Shown here: one piece after another, positions 42,742 to 51,137 of the stretch
Layout of the letters: every line of letters starts with the position of its first letter
Numbering within the stretch: position 1 is the first letter of the stretch
Assembly: GCA_964538375.1 (NCBI GenBank)
Contig: CAZIFQ010000004.1
Location: 109,921-173,920, forward strand
DNA from: JAUUZQ01 sp964538375
GTDB taxonomy: Bacteria; Bacteroidota; Bacteroidia; Bacteroidales; GCA-2748055
DNA: 64,000 bases
Direction: 5' to 3'
Position numbers and translations under genes: made by a program
Notes under the pieces: model-generated
The model's database searches: none
What the model was told of the DNA's origin: nothing
What the model saw: the letters and a program-made list of their open reading frames with translations, nothing else

Positions 42742-42765
42742 CAAAGTTTTTTTAATAACTTTGTT

Positions 42766-42838
42766 GCGAGAATAGCTCAGTTGGTAGAGCACAACCCTTC
42801 CAAGGTTGGGGTCGCGAGTTCGAGCCTCGTTTCTCGCT
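42766..42838 (+). tRNA. tRNA-Gly (anticodon TCC)
   Basis: Acceptor GCGAGAA/TTCTCGC, anticodon stem CAACC/GGTTG with loop CTTCCAA (anticodon TCC), T-loop TTCGAGC, discriminator T. Confidence 0.97.
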
Positions 42839-42857
42839 CAATTTTTTTCCCTAAGCC

Positions 42858-42929
<72 letters not shown>

Positions 42930-42976
42930 CGAGGTAAAAATGTTTTTTAATTTTTGAATATATAATAAATAAAATC

Positions 42977-44164
42977 ATGGCAAAAGAAAAATTTCAAAGA
43001 ACCAAACCGCACGTAAATATTGGTACTATTGGGCATGTTGACCATGGAAAAACCACATTGACATCTGCTATAACCAAAATCATGGCTGAAAAAGGTTTAG
43101 CAGTTGCAATAGATTTTGATTCCATTGACAATGCTCCTGAAGAAAAAGCAAGAGGTATCACTATTAACACTGCGCACGTTGAGTATGAAACAGAAAATCG
43201 TCATTATGCTCATGTTGATTGTCCAGGTCATGCTGACTATGTAAAAAACATGGTTACAGGTGCTGCTCAGATGGATGGTGCAATATTAGTTGTTGCAGGA
43301 ACAGATGGGCCTATGCCTCAAACTAGAGAACATATTCTTTTAGCTCGCCAGGTAAATGTACCTAAAATCGTTGTTTTCTTAAACAAAGTTGATATGGTTG
43401 ACGACGAAGAGATGATTGAACTAGTTGAAATGGAAATTAGAGAACTTCTAAGTTTTTATGAATTTGATGGAGATGAAACTCCTGTTGTTATGGGATCTGC
43501 ACTTGGAGCAATGAATGGAGAAGAAAAATGGGTTGAAAAAGTTATTGAACTTATGGCAGCTGTTGATGAATGGATACCCGTTCCTCCTAGAGATAACGAA
43601 AAACCATTCTTATTACCTGTTGAAGATATATTCTCAATTACAGGTCGTGGAACTGTTGCTACAGGCAGAATAGAAACAGGCGTAGTGAACACAGGCGATG
43701 AAATGAATTTAATTGGACTTGGTGCTGAAGGCAGAAAAACTGTTGTTACTGGTGTTGAAATGTTTAGAAAAATTCTAGATAGAGGAGAAGCTGGTGATAA
43801 TGTTGGCTTATTATTGCGTGGCGTTGATAAAAAAGAAATTAAAAGAGGAATGGTTATTGCAAAACCTGGTTCTATTAAACCTCACACAAAAGTTAAAGCA
43901 GAGGTTTATGTTTTGAAAAAAGAAGAAGGTGGTCGTCATACTCCATTTCATAATGATTATCGTCCACAATTCTATATTAGAACACTTGACGTTACCGGTA
44001 ACATTAAATTACCTGAAGGCGTTGAAATGGTAATGCCTGGTGATAATGTTACAATTACAGTTGAATTAATTACTCCTGTTGCTTGTAATGTTGGATTGCG
44101 TTTTGCAATACGTGAAGGTGGAAGAACTGTTGGTGCGGGGCAAATTATTGAGATTATCGAATAA
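42977..44164 (+). CDS. tuf: Elongation factor Tu
   Basis: This 395-aa GTPase is full length. G1 is GHVDHGKT, G3 DCPGHADY and G4 NKVD; domains 2 and 3 follow, ending in GQIIEIIE. It delivers aminoacyl-tRNA to the ribosome. It lies between a four-tRNA cluster and tRNA-Trp, the usual Bacteroidota order. Codons are strongly A/T-ended, in contrast to genes left of 42.3 kb, so this is the first gene with the low-GC character of the right part. Confidence 0.99.
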   Translation: MAKEKFQRTKPHVNIGTIGHVDHGKTTLTSAITKIMAEKGLAVAIDFDSIDNAPEEKARGITINTAHVEYETENRHYAHVDCPGHADYVKNMVTGAAQMDGAILVVAGTDGPMPQTREHILLARQVNVPKIVVFLNKVDMVDDEEMIELVEMEIRELLSFYEFDGDETPVVMGSALGAMNGEEKWVEKVIELMAAVDEWIPVPPRDNEKPFLLPVEDIFSITGRGTVATGRIETGVVNTGDEMNLIGLGAEGRKTVVTGVEMFRKILDRGEAGDNVGLLLRGVDKKEIKRGMVIAKPGSIKPHTKVKAEVYVLKKEEGGRHTPFHNDYRPQFYIRTLDVTGNIKLPEGVEMVMPGDNVTITVELITPVACNVGLRFAIREGGRTVGAGQIIEIIE

Positions 44165-44227
44165 TATTTTATAATCTTATATTAAATTCGTCAGAAAATT
44201 TTTCTGTCAAATTTATATGTTTTATAG

Positions 44228-44300
44228 ACGGGTGTAGCTCAGTTGGCAGAGCACTGGTCTCCAAAACCAGGTGTCGGGCGTTCGAGTCGCTCCTCCCGTG
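44228..44300 (+). tRNA. tRNA-Trp (anticodon CCA)
   Basis: Anticodon stem CTGGT/ACCAG with loop CTCCAAA (anticodon CCA), T-stem GGGCG/CGCTC, acceptor ACGGGTG/CTCCCGT with discriminator G. The second pair from the inner end of the acceptor stem is a T-T mismatch. It lies between tuf and secE, as usual in the phylum. Confidence 0.93.
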
Positions 44301-44319
44301 CATAATAAAAGTATAAAAA

Positions 44320-44514
44320 ATGGCAAAAATAAAAGTATATTTTGAGGAAACGTACAATGAGTTGGTACATAAGGTTTCATGGCCAACATGGAAAGAGCTG
44401 CAAAATAGTGCTGTTTTAGTTGGAATAGCAACACTTATTATTGCATTTGTTGTTTTTTTAATGGATTATAGTTTTGATAATCTAATGCACATATTTTATA
44501 AAATGTTTTATTAA
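44320..44514 (+). CDS. secE: Preprotein translocase subunit SecE
   Basis: This 64-aa short SecE has an amphipathic N-terminal helix with VSWPTWKEL, the conserved SecE motif, then one membrane helix (about residues 31-49). It clamps SecY in the SecYEG channel. It is followed 16 nt later by nusG. Confidence 0.96.
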   Translation: MAKIKVYFEETYNELVHKVSWPTWKELQNSAVLVGIATLIIAFVVFLMDYSFDNLMHIFYKMFY

Positions 44515-44530
44515 AAATTATTAAGGGATA

Positions 44531-45079
44531 ATGACTGACTCTGTTAAAAAATGGTATGTTATTAGGGTTTTGAGTGGCAAAGAAAAGAAAATCAAAGACT
44601 ACATAGAATCAGAAATTACAAGATTAAATATGCAAGATTATGTTTCTCAAATATTAATCCCTACAGAAAAAATATACCAAATCAGAGACGGGAAAAAAAT
44701 AAGCAAAGAAAGAAATTTTTATCCTGGATATATTTTAATAGAAGTGTTACTTGGAGGAGAAATCGAACACATTGTAAAAAATATTACAGGAGTTATTGGC
44801 TTTTTAGGAGCTGAAAAAGGTGGTAAACCATCTCCATTAAGAATGTCTGAAGCCAACAGAATATTGGGTAAAGTAGATGAACTAGCTGATAGTGATGAAG
44901 AAATCAATATCCCATTCTATGTTGGGGAACAAGTTAAAGTTGTTGATGGACCATTTAATAGTTTTTCTGGTATTATTGAAGAGGTAAATAATGAAAAGAA
45001 AAAATTAAAAGTTATGGTTAAGATTTTTGGAAGAAAAACTCCATTAGAATTAAGTTTTATGCAAGTTGAAAAAGAATAA
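44531..45079 (+). CDS. nusG: Transcription termination/antitermination factor NusG
   Basis: This 182-aa protein has the NGN domain (KWYVIRVLSGKEKKI; RNFYPGYILIE; GVIGFLG) and a C-terminal KOW domain (GEQVKVVDGPFNSFSGIIEEV). It binds RNA polymerase and couples transcription to termination or to ribosomes. It is the second gene of the secE-nusG-rpl-rpo operon. Confidence 0.98.
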   Translation: MTDSVKKWYVIRVLSGKEKKIKDYIESEITRLNMQDYVSQILIPTEKIYQIRDGKKISKERNFYPGYILIEVLLGGEIEHIVKNITGVIGFLGAEKGGKPSPLRMSEANRILGKVDELADSDEEINIPFYVGEQVKVVDGPFNSFSGIIEEVNNEKKKLKVMVKIFGRKTPLELSFMQVEKE

Positions 45080-45090
45080 AATATTTTAAT

Positions 45091-45534
45091 ATGGCTAAAG
45101 TTGTTGATGGAATTATAAAATTACAAATTAGAGGAGGAGCTGCAAATCCTTCCCCTCCAGTTGGACCTGCATTAGGTGCTAAAGGAGTAAATATTATGGA
45201 GTTTTGCAAACAATTTAATTCAAGAACTCAAAAACAAGCCGGAAAAGTTTTACCTGTTGTTATCTCTGTATATGCTGATAAATCTTTCAGTTTTATAATT
45301 AAAACTCCACCTGCTGCAGTTCAAATACTTGAAGCTGCAAAAATAAAATCTGGCTCACCTGAATCTAATAGAGAAAAAGTTGGAACAGTAACATGGGAAC
45401 AAATCAGAGAAATAGCAAAGAATAAAATGCCAGACCTAAACGCTTTTACTGTTGAAGCTGGGATGAAAATGGTTGCCGGAACAGCGAGAAGTGCTGGAGT
45501 TGTTATTAAAGGGAAAGCCCCATTTAATGAATAA
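45091..45534 (+). CDS. rplK: 50S ribosomal protein uL11
   Basis: This 147-aa protein shows the uL11 signature PSPPVGPALGAKGVNIMEFCKQFN and the C-terminal RNA-binding domain with GTARSAGV. It forms the base of the GTPase-stalk centre on 23S rRNA. Full length; 11 nt after nusG. Confidence 0.99.
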   Translation: MAKVVDGIIKLQIRGGAANPSPPVGPALGAKGVNIMEFCKQFNSRTQKQAGKVLPVVISVYADKSFSFIIKTPPAAVQILEAAKIKSGSPESNREKVGTVTWEQIREIAKNKMPDLNAFTVEAGMKMVAGTARSAGVVIKGKAPFNE

Positions 45535-45558
45535 ATAAACATTTTAATTATTAGAAAA

Positions 45559-46251
45559 ATGGGCAAATTGTCAAAAAATAGAAAAAAAGTATTAGAAAAA
45601 ATTGATTCGGAGAAATTATATCCTTTGGTTGATGCTTCCAAATTAGTGAAAGAAATTACAACAACAAAATTCGATTCATCAATTGATTTAAACATTCGAT
45701 TAGGGGTAGACCCAAGAAAAGCCAATCAAATGGTTCGCGGGATTGTTACTTTACCTCATGGAACAGGAAAAGAAATCAAAGTGTTAGTACTTTGTACTCC
45801 TGAAAAAGAAGAGGAAGCAAAATCTGCTGGTGCTGATTTTGTTGGTTTAGATGAATTCATTGAAAAAATTCAAAAAGGATGGACAGATGTTGATGTAATT
45901 GTTACTATGCCATCAGTAATGGCAAAAGTTGGTAAATTAGGTAAAGTATTAGGTCCTCGCGGATTAATGCCTAACCCAAAAAGTGGTACTGTAACAATGG
46001 AAATTGGTAAAGCAGTACAAGAAGTAAAAGCAGGAAAAATTGATTTTAAAGTTGATAAATATGGCATTATTCATGCAAATGTTGGAAAAGTTTCATTCGA
46101 TTCGAATAAAATTGCTGATAATGCACGTGAATTAATTAATACGATTATCAAATTAAAACCAACTGCTTCAAAAGGTACTTATATGAAAAGTATTTACATG
46201 TCAAGTACTATGAGCCCGGGATTAAAAATTGATCCCAAATCAATTGATTAA
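45559..46251 (+). CDS. rplA: 50S ribosomal protein uL1
   Basis: This 230-aa protein shows the uL1 signature VLGPRGLMPNPKSGTV and the late GNVG-like segment HANVGKVSF. It forms the L1 stalk that moves deacylated tRNA out of the ribosome. In many bacteria uL1 also represses its own rplK-rplA mRNA; no such site was identified here. Confidence 0.99.
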   Translation: MGKLSKNRKKVLEKIDSEKLYPLVDASKLVKEITTTKFDSSIDLNIRLGVDPRKANQMVRGIVTLPHGTGKEIKVLVLCTPEKEEEAKSAGADFVGLDEFIEKIQKGWTDVDVIVTMPSVMAKVGKLGKVLGPRGLMPNPKSGTVTMEIGKAVQEVKAGKIDFKVDKYGIIHANVGKVSFDSNKIADNARELINTIIKLKPTASKGTYMKSIYMSSTMSPGLKIDPKSID

Positions 46252-46271
46252 TAATTAACATTAATTAAGTT

Positions 46272-46793
46272 ATGAATCGAGATCAAAAAAGTGCTCTTGT
46301 TGATAGTTTGACAGAAAAAATTAATACCTCAAATCATATTTACCTAGTTGATATTGGCGAACTTAATGCTGAAGACACCGGGAAATTAAGAAGAAATTGT
46401 TTTGAGAAAGAAGTAAAACTAATTGTTGTTAAAAATACATTATTGGAATTAGCTTTCAATAAAGTTGAAGATGATTTTAAAGAAATATATGATGTTTTAA
46501 AAGGTCATACTTCATTAATGTTATCTGAAACAGGAAACGTTCCAGCTAAACTTATTAAAGAGTTTAGAAAAACAAACAAAAACCCAATATTAAAAGCAGC
46601 TTTTGTTGAAGAAGGATTTTATATTGGAGATGAACAACTTGATGTTTTAGCAAGTATTAAATCTAAAGAAGAAGTTATTGGAGATATTATTTTATTATTA
46701 CAATCTCCATTAAAAAATGTTATGTCTTCTTTACAATCTGGATCAAACATTATTACAGGTGTTATTAAAACACTTTCAGATAAAAAAGAATAA
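46272..46793 (+). CDS. rplJ: 50S ribosomal protein uL10
   Basis: This 173-aa protein shows the N-terminal rRNA-binding domain (IYLVDIGELNAEDTGKLRR, VVKNTLLELA) and a C-terminal helix that carries bL12 dimers. It sits directly before rplL, as always. Confidence 0.98.
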   Translation: MNRDQKSALVDSLTEKINTSNHIYLVDIGELNAEDTGKLRRNCFEKEVKLIVVKNTLLELAFNKVEDDFKEIYDVLKGHTSLMLSETGNVPAKLIKEFRKTNKNPILKAAFVEEGFYIGDEQLDVLASIKSKEEVIGDIILLLQSPLKNVMSSLQSGSNIITGVIKTLSDKKE

Positions 46794-46817
46794 TTTTTAA
46801 TTTTTAAAATTTTTAAA

Positions 46818-47195
46818 ATGGCAGATTTAAAAAAGCTAGCAGATGAATTAGTTAATTTAACAGTAAAAGATGTTAATGAATTAGCTGATATATTAAAAGA
46901 AGAACATGGTATTGAACCTGCGGCTGCGGCTGCAGTTGTGGCAGGACCTGCTGCTGGAGCAGAAAGCAGTGAGTCAGCAGAAAAAACACAATTTAATGTA
47001 ATGTTGAATCACCCAGGAGGAGCAAAATTACAAATAGTAAAACTAGTTAAAGAGTTAACAGGATTAGGCCTTAAAGAGGCAAAAGCTCTTGTTGATGCTG
47101 CACCTAAAGCAGTTAAAGAAGGAGTTTCAAAAGATGAAGCTGAGTCATTAAAAGCTAAATTAGAAGAAGCTGGAGCCGAAGTTGAACTTAAATAG
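46818..47195 (+). CDS. rplL: 50S ribosomal protein bL12 (L7/L12)
   Basis: This 125-aa acidic protein has an N-terminal dimer domain, an Ala/Gly-rich hinge (AAAAAVVAGPAAGAE) and the C-terminal factor-binding domain (KTQFNVMLNHPGGAKLQIVK, LGLKEAKALVDAAPK). It recruits translation GTPases. A hairpin lies between it and rpoB. Confidence 0.99.
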   Translation: MADLKKLADELVNLTVKDVNELADILKEEHGIEPAAAAAVVAGPAAGAESSESAEKTQFNVMLNHPGGAKLQIVKLVKELTGLGLKEAKALVDAAPKAVKEGVSKDEAESLKAKLEEAGAEVELK

Positions 47196-47221
47196 GTATT
47201 TCCTATATTAAATTTTTATAC

Positions 47222-47253
47222 AGGTTTAGAGTTAAATTAACTCTAAACCTTTT
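47222..47253 (+). terminator. Hairpin with T run between rplL and rpoB (attenuator)
   Basis: AGGTTTAGAGTTA (47222-47234) pairs perfectly with TAACTCTAAACCT (47238-47250) around a 3-nt loop, followed by TTTT. The short U run suggests partial termination, which would set rpoBC expression below that of the ribosomal proteins. Confidence 0.75.
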
Positions 47254-47292
47254 GTTGTTATTTTTTTTAAGTTCAATTAATTAACTATAAAA

Positions 47293-50200
47293 ATGGTTTC
47301 AAATAATTTAAAAGAACGCATATCTTTTGCATCAATAAAAAATCAATTAGAATATCCTGATTTTTTAGATATTCAATTAAAATCATTCGCAGATTTTTTT
47401 CAATTAGAAACAACTCCGGAAAAAAGAAAAGATGAAGGCTTATTTAATGTTTTCAATGAAAATTTTCCAATTACAGATACAAGAAATAATTTCGTATTGG
47501 AGTTTATTGATTACTTCGTTGATCCACCAAGATATAAAATTGAAGAATGTATAGAAAGAGGCTTGTCATACAGTGTTCCTTTAAAGGCAAAAGTAAGACT
47601 ATACTGTACTGACCCTGAACACGAAGATTTTGATACTGTAATACAAGATGTTTATCTTGGAACAATTCCTTATATGACTCCAAGAGGCACATTTGTAATA
47701 AATGGCGCAGAAAGAGTTATTGTATCACAATTACATCGCTCACCAGGAGTATTCTTTGGACAAAGTGTACATGCAAATGGCACAAAATTATATTCTGCAA
47801 GAGTAATTCCATTCAGGGGTTCTTGGATTGAATTTGCAACGGATATAAACAATGTAATGTATGCATATATTGATCGTAAAAAGAAATTACCTGTTACAAC
47901 ATTATTGAGAGCTATTGGCTATGAAAGCGATAAGGACATATTAGAGATTTTTAATCTTGCAGACGAAGTAAAGGTTACTAAAACCGGTTTGAAAAAAGTA
48001 ATTGGAAGAAAACTTGCTGCCAGAGTATTAAGATCTTGGATTGAAGATTTTGTTGACGAAGATACAGGCGAAGTAGTTTCAATTGAGAGAAATGAAATAG
48101 TAATTGACAGAGAAACAGTTATTGAAAAAGGGCATATAAATGATATTGTAGAATCTGGAGTAAAAACAATTTTATTGCATAAAGACAGTCAAAACATTAA
48201 TGATTTTGCAATAATTTATAATACTTTACAAAAAGATCCAAGTAATTCAGAAAAAGAAGCTGTTCTGCATATCTACAGACAGTTAAGAAATTCTGAACCT
48301 CCCGATGAAGCTACTGCAAGAGATGTTATTGACAAATTATTTTTCTCAAATAAAAGATATGATCTTGGTGAAGTTGGCAGATATAGAATTAATAAAAAGC
48401 TGGGGCTTAATACATTGATGGATATTAAGGTTCTAACTAAAGAAGATATTATTGAAATCATTAAGTATTTAATTGAACTAGTTAATTCAAAAATTGATGT
48501 TGATGATATTGACCATTTAAGTAACAGAAGGGTTAGGACTGTTGGCGAACAATTATATAATCAATTTGGAGTAGGTCTAGCCAGAATGGCCAGGACCATT
48601 AAAGAACGTATGAACGTAAGAGATAATGAAGTCTTTACACCAATTGATCTTATCAACTCCAAAACTTTATCATCAGTTATTAATTCTTTTTTTGGTACAA
48701 ATCAATTATCACAGTTTATGGATCAAACAAATCCATTAGCTGAAATGACACATAAAAGAAGAATGTCTGCTCTAGGACCAGGTGGACTTTCAAGAGAAAG
48801 AGCTGGTTTTGAAGTACGTGATGTACATTATACACACTATGGCAGATTATGCCCAATTGAAACTCCTGAAGGACCAAATATTGGATTAATATCCTCTTTA
48901 TGTGTATATGCAAAAATTAATGAGTTAGGTTTTATAGAAACTCCATACAGAAAAGTTGAAAATGGAAATGTAAATTTAAATAATGAAGAAATTATATATT
49001 TAAGTGCAGAAGAAGAAGAAGAAAAAATTATAGCACAGGCAAATGCACCTATTGATGTTGAAGGTATTTTTATTAATCCAAAAGTGAAAGCACGTCACGA
49101 AGCAGATTATCCTTTAATAGAAAAAGAATCTGTTGATTTAATGGATGTTGCTCCAAACCAAATTGCTTCTATTGCTGCTTCATTAATTCCATTTTTAGAA
49201 CACGATGACGCAAATAGAGCATTGATGGGTTCAAATATGATGCGTCAGGCAGTTCCTTTAATTGAACCCGAAGCTCCCATTGTTGGAACAGGTATTGAAA
49301 AATTAGTTGCCAGAGATTCCAGATCTCTTTTAATTGCTGAAAACGATGGTGTTGTTGAATATGTTGATACCGATGAAATAGTAATAAGGTATTCCAGAAC
49401 AGAAGAAGAAAAATTTGTGAGTTTTGAAGATGATATAAAAAAATATAACATTTCTAAATTTCGCAAAACAAATCAAAATACTTGTTTAAACCTCAGACCT
49501 CTTGTTTCTAAGGGCGATAGAGTGAAAAAAGGAGATATACTTACTGAAGGTTATGGAACTAAAGAGGGTGATTTAGCATTAGGTAGAAACCTAATGGTGG
49601 CATTTATGCCTTGGAAGGGATATAACTTTGAAGATGCAATTGTTATTTCTGATAAAGTTGTACATCAAGATATTTTTACCTCTATTCACATTGTAGAACA
49701 TCAATTGGAAGTTAGGGATACTAAACGTGGAATAGAAGAGTTAACATCCGATATTCCAAATGTTAGCGAAGAAGCAACTAAAAATCTTGATGAAAATGGA
49801 GTGATAAGAATTGGTTCTTCTGTCGTTCCGGGAGATATTTTAATTGGTAAAATTACGCCAAAAGGAGAATCAGACCCTTCTCCTGAAGAAAAACTATTAC
49901 GTGCTATTTTTGGAGATAAAGCAGGTGATGTAAAAGATGCATCATTAAAAGCTTCTCCTTCCTTAAACGGTGTGATTATTAATAAAAAGTTATTTTCCAG
50001 ATCTGTAAAAGATAAAAAACATAAAATTACCGAAAAACCGATAATAGCAAAAATTGATGAAGAAGCTAATAATAAAATTGATGAGCTAAAAAATAAGTTA
50101 ATTGATAAATTATTTATACTGGTTAATGGCAAAACGTCACAAGGGGTTAAAGATTTTTTCAGTGTTAGTATTATCCCTAAAGGAAATAAATTCACACTAA

Positions 50201-51105
50201 AGTTGATTCAAGGTATTGATTTCCAAAACATCAATCCATCAAGATGGACAACAGATAAAAAGAAAAATGAAATTATAAAAAAACTTTTACATAATTTCTT
50301 AATTCATAAAAAAGATATTGAAGGAGAAGCAAAAAGGAAAAAATTCAATATAACAATTGGAGATGAGCTTCCAACAGGAATTATACAACTTGCAAAAGTT
50401 TACATTGCAAAACGAAGAGTTCTTAAGGTTGGTGATAAAATGGCTGGTAGACATGGAAACAAAGGTATCGTTGCTAAAATTGTTCGTGCTGAGGATATGC
50501 CATTTTTAGAAGACGGAACACCTGTTGATATAGTATTAAATCCACTTGGAGTACCTTCTAGAATGAACTTAGGACAAATATATGAAACAGTATTGGGTTG
50601 GGCAGGAAAAAAACTTGATTTGAAATTTTCCACTCCAATTTTTAACGGTGCTAAAATTGATGATATAAATAATTATACTGAAAAAGCAGGTGTCCCAAAA
50701 TATGGTAAAACATATTTATATGACGGCGGTACTGGCGAACAATTTGACCAACCTGCAACTGTTGGAATAATATATATGCTTAAATTAGGGCATATGGTAG
50801 ATGATAAAATGCATGCAAGATCCATTGGTCCATATTCACTTATAACTCAGCAACCCCTTGGAGGTAAAGCTCAATTTGGAGGTCAAAGGTTTGGTGAAAT
50901 GGAGGTTTGGGCGCTTGAAGCATTTGGTGCAGCAAACATTCTTCAGGAAATACTTACAGTTAAATCTGACGATGTAGTAGGTAGAGCTAAAACTTATGAA
51001 TCTATTGTAAAAGGTAACAATATGCCAAATCCGGGAATACCTGAATCATTTAATGTATTATTACATGAATTAAGAGGATTAGGATTAAGTGTTGAACTTG
51101 AATAA
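47293..51105 (+). CDS. rpoB: DNA-directed RNA polymerase subunit beta
   Basis: This 1270-aa beta subunit is of the usual Bacteroidota length. The rifampicin pocket reads GTNQLSQFMDQTNPLAEMTH followed by KRRMSALGPGGL; the key His and Ser are present, so no known resistance change is seen there. The conserved GDKMAGRHGNKG and GQRFGEMEVWALEA segments are intact. Composition is very AT-rich. Confidence 0.99.
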   Translation: MVSNNLKERISFASIKNQLEYPDFLDIQLKSFADFFQLETTPEKRKDEGLFNVFNENFPITDTRNNFVLEFIDYFVDPPRYKIEECIERGLSYSVPLKAKVRLYCTDPEHEDFDTVIQDVYLGTIPYMTPRGTFVINGAERVIVSQLHRSPGVFFGQSVHANGTKLYSARVIPFRGSWIEFATDINNVMYAYIDRKKKLPVTTLLRAIGYESDKDILEIFNLADEVKVTKTGLKKVIGRKLAARVLRSWIEDFVDEDTGEVVSIERNEIVIDRETVIEKGHINDIVESGVKTILLHKDSQNINDFAIIYNTLQKDPSNSEKEAVLHIYRQLRNSEPPDEATARDVIDKLFFSNKRYDLGEVGRYRINKKLGLNTLMDIKVLTKEDIIEIIKYLIELVNSKIDVDDIDHLSNRRVRTVGEQLYNQFGVGLARMARTIKERMNVRDNEVFTPIDLINSKTLSSVINSFFGTNQLSQFMDQTNPLAEMTHKRRMSALGPGGLSRERAGFEVRDVHYTHYGRLCPIETPEGPNIGLISSLCVYAKINELGFIETPYRKVENGNVNLNNEEIIYLSAEEEEEKIIAQANAPIDVEGIFINPKVKARHEADYPLIEKESVDLMDVAPNQIASIAASLIPFLEHDDANRALMGSNMMRQAVPLIEPEAPIVGTGIEKLVARDSRSLLIAENDGVVEYVDTDEIVIRYSRTEEEKFVSFEDDIKKYNISKFRKTNQNTCLNLRPLVSKGDRVKKGDILTEGYGTKEGDLALGRNLMVAFMPWKGYNFEDAIVISDKVVHQDIFTSIHIVEHQLEVRDTKRGIEELTSDIPNVSEEATKNLDENGVIRIGSSVVPGDILIGKITPKGESDPSPEEKLLRAIFGDKAGDVKDASLKASPSLNGVIINKKLFSRSVKDKKHKITEKPIIAKIDEEANNKIDELKNKLIDKLFILVNGKTSQGVKDFFSVSIIPKGNKFTLKLIQGIDFQNINPSRWTTDKKKNEIIKKLLHNFLIHKKDIEGEAKRKKFNITIGDELPTGIIQLAKVYIAKRRVLKVGDKMAGRHGNKGIVAKIVRAEDMPFLEDGTPVDIVLNPLGVPSRMNLGQIYETVLGWAGKKLDLKFSTPIFNGAKIDDINNYTEKAGVPKYGKTYLYDGGTGEQFDQPATVGIIYMLKLGHMVDDKMHARSIGPYSLITQQPLGGKAQFGGQRFGEMEVWALEAFGAANILQEILTVKSDDVVGRAKTYESIVKGNNMPNPGIPESFNVLLHELRGLGLSVELE

Positions 51106-51137
51106 TAAATTTTAATAACAATTTTATATATAATATT

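Noticed and set aside
48716..48900. Rifampicin-resistance change in rpoB
   Set aside because: The residues of the resistance pocket look wild type; the Thr after DQ is common in the phylum.
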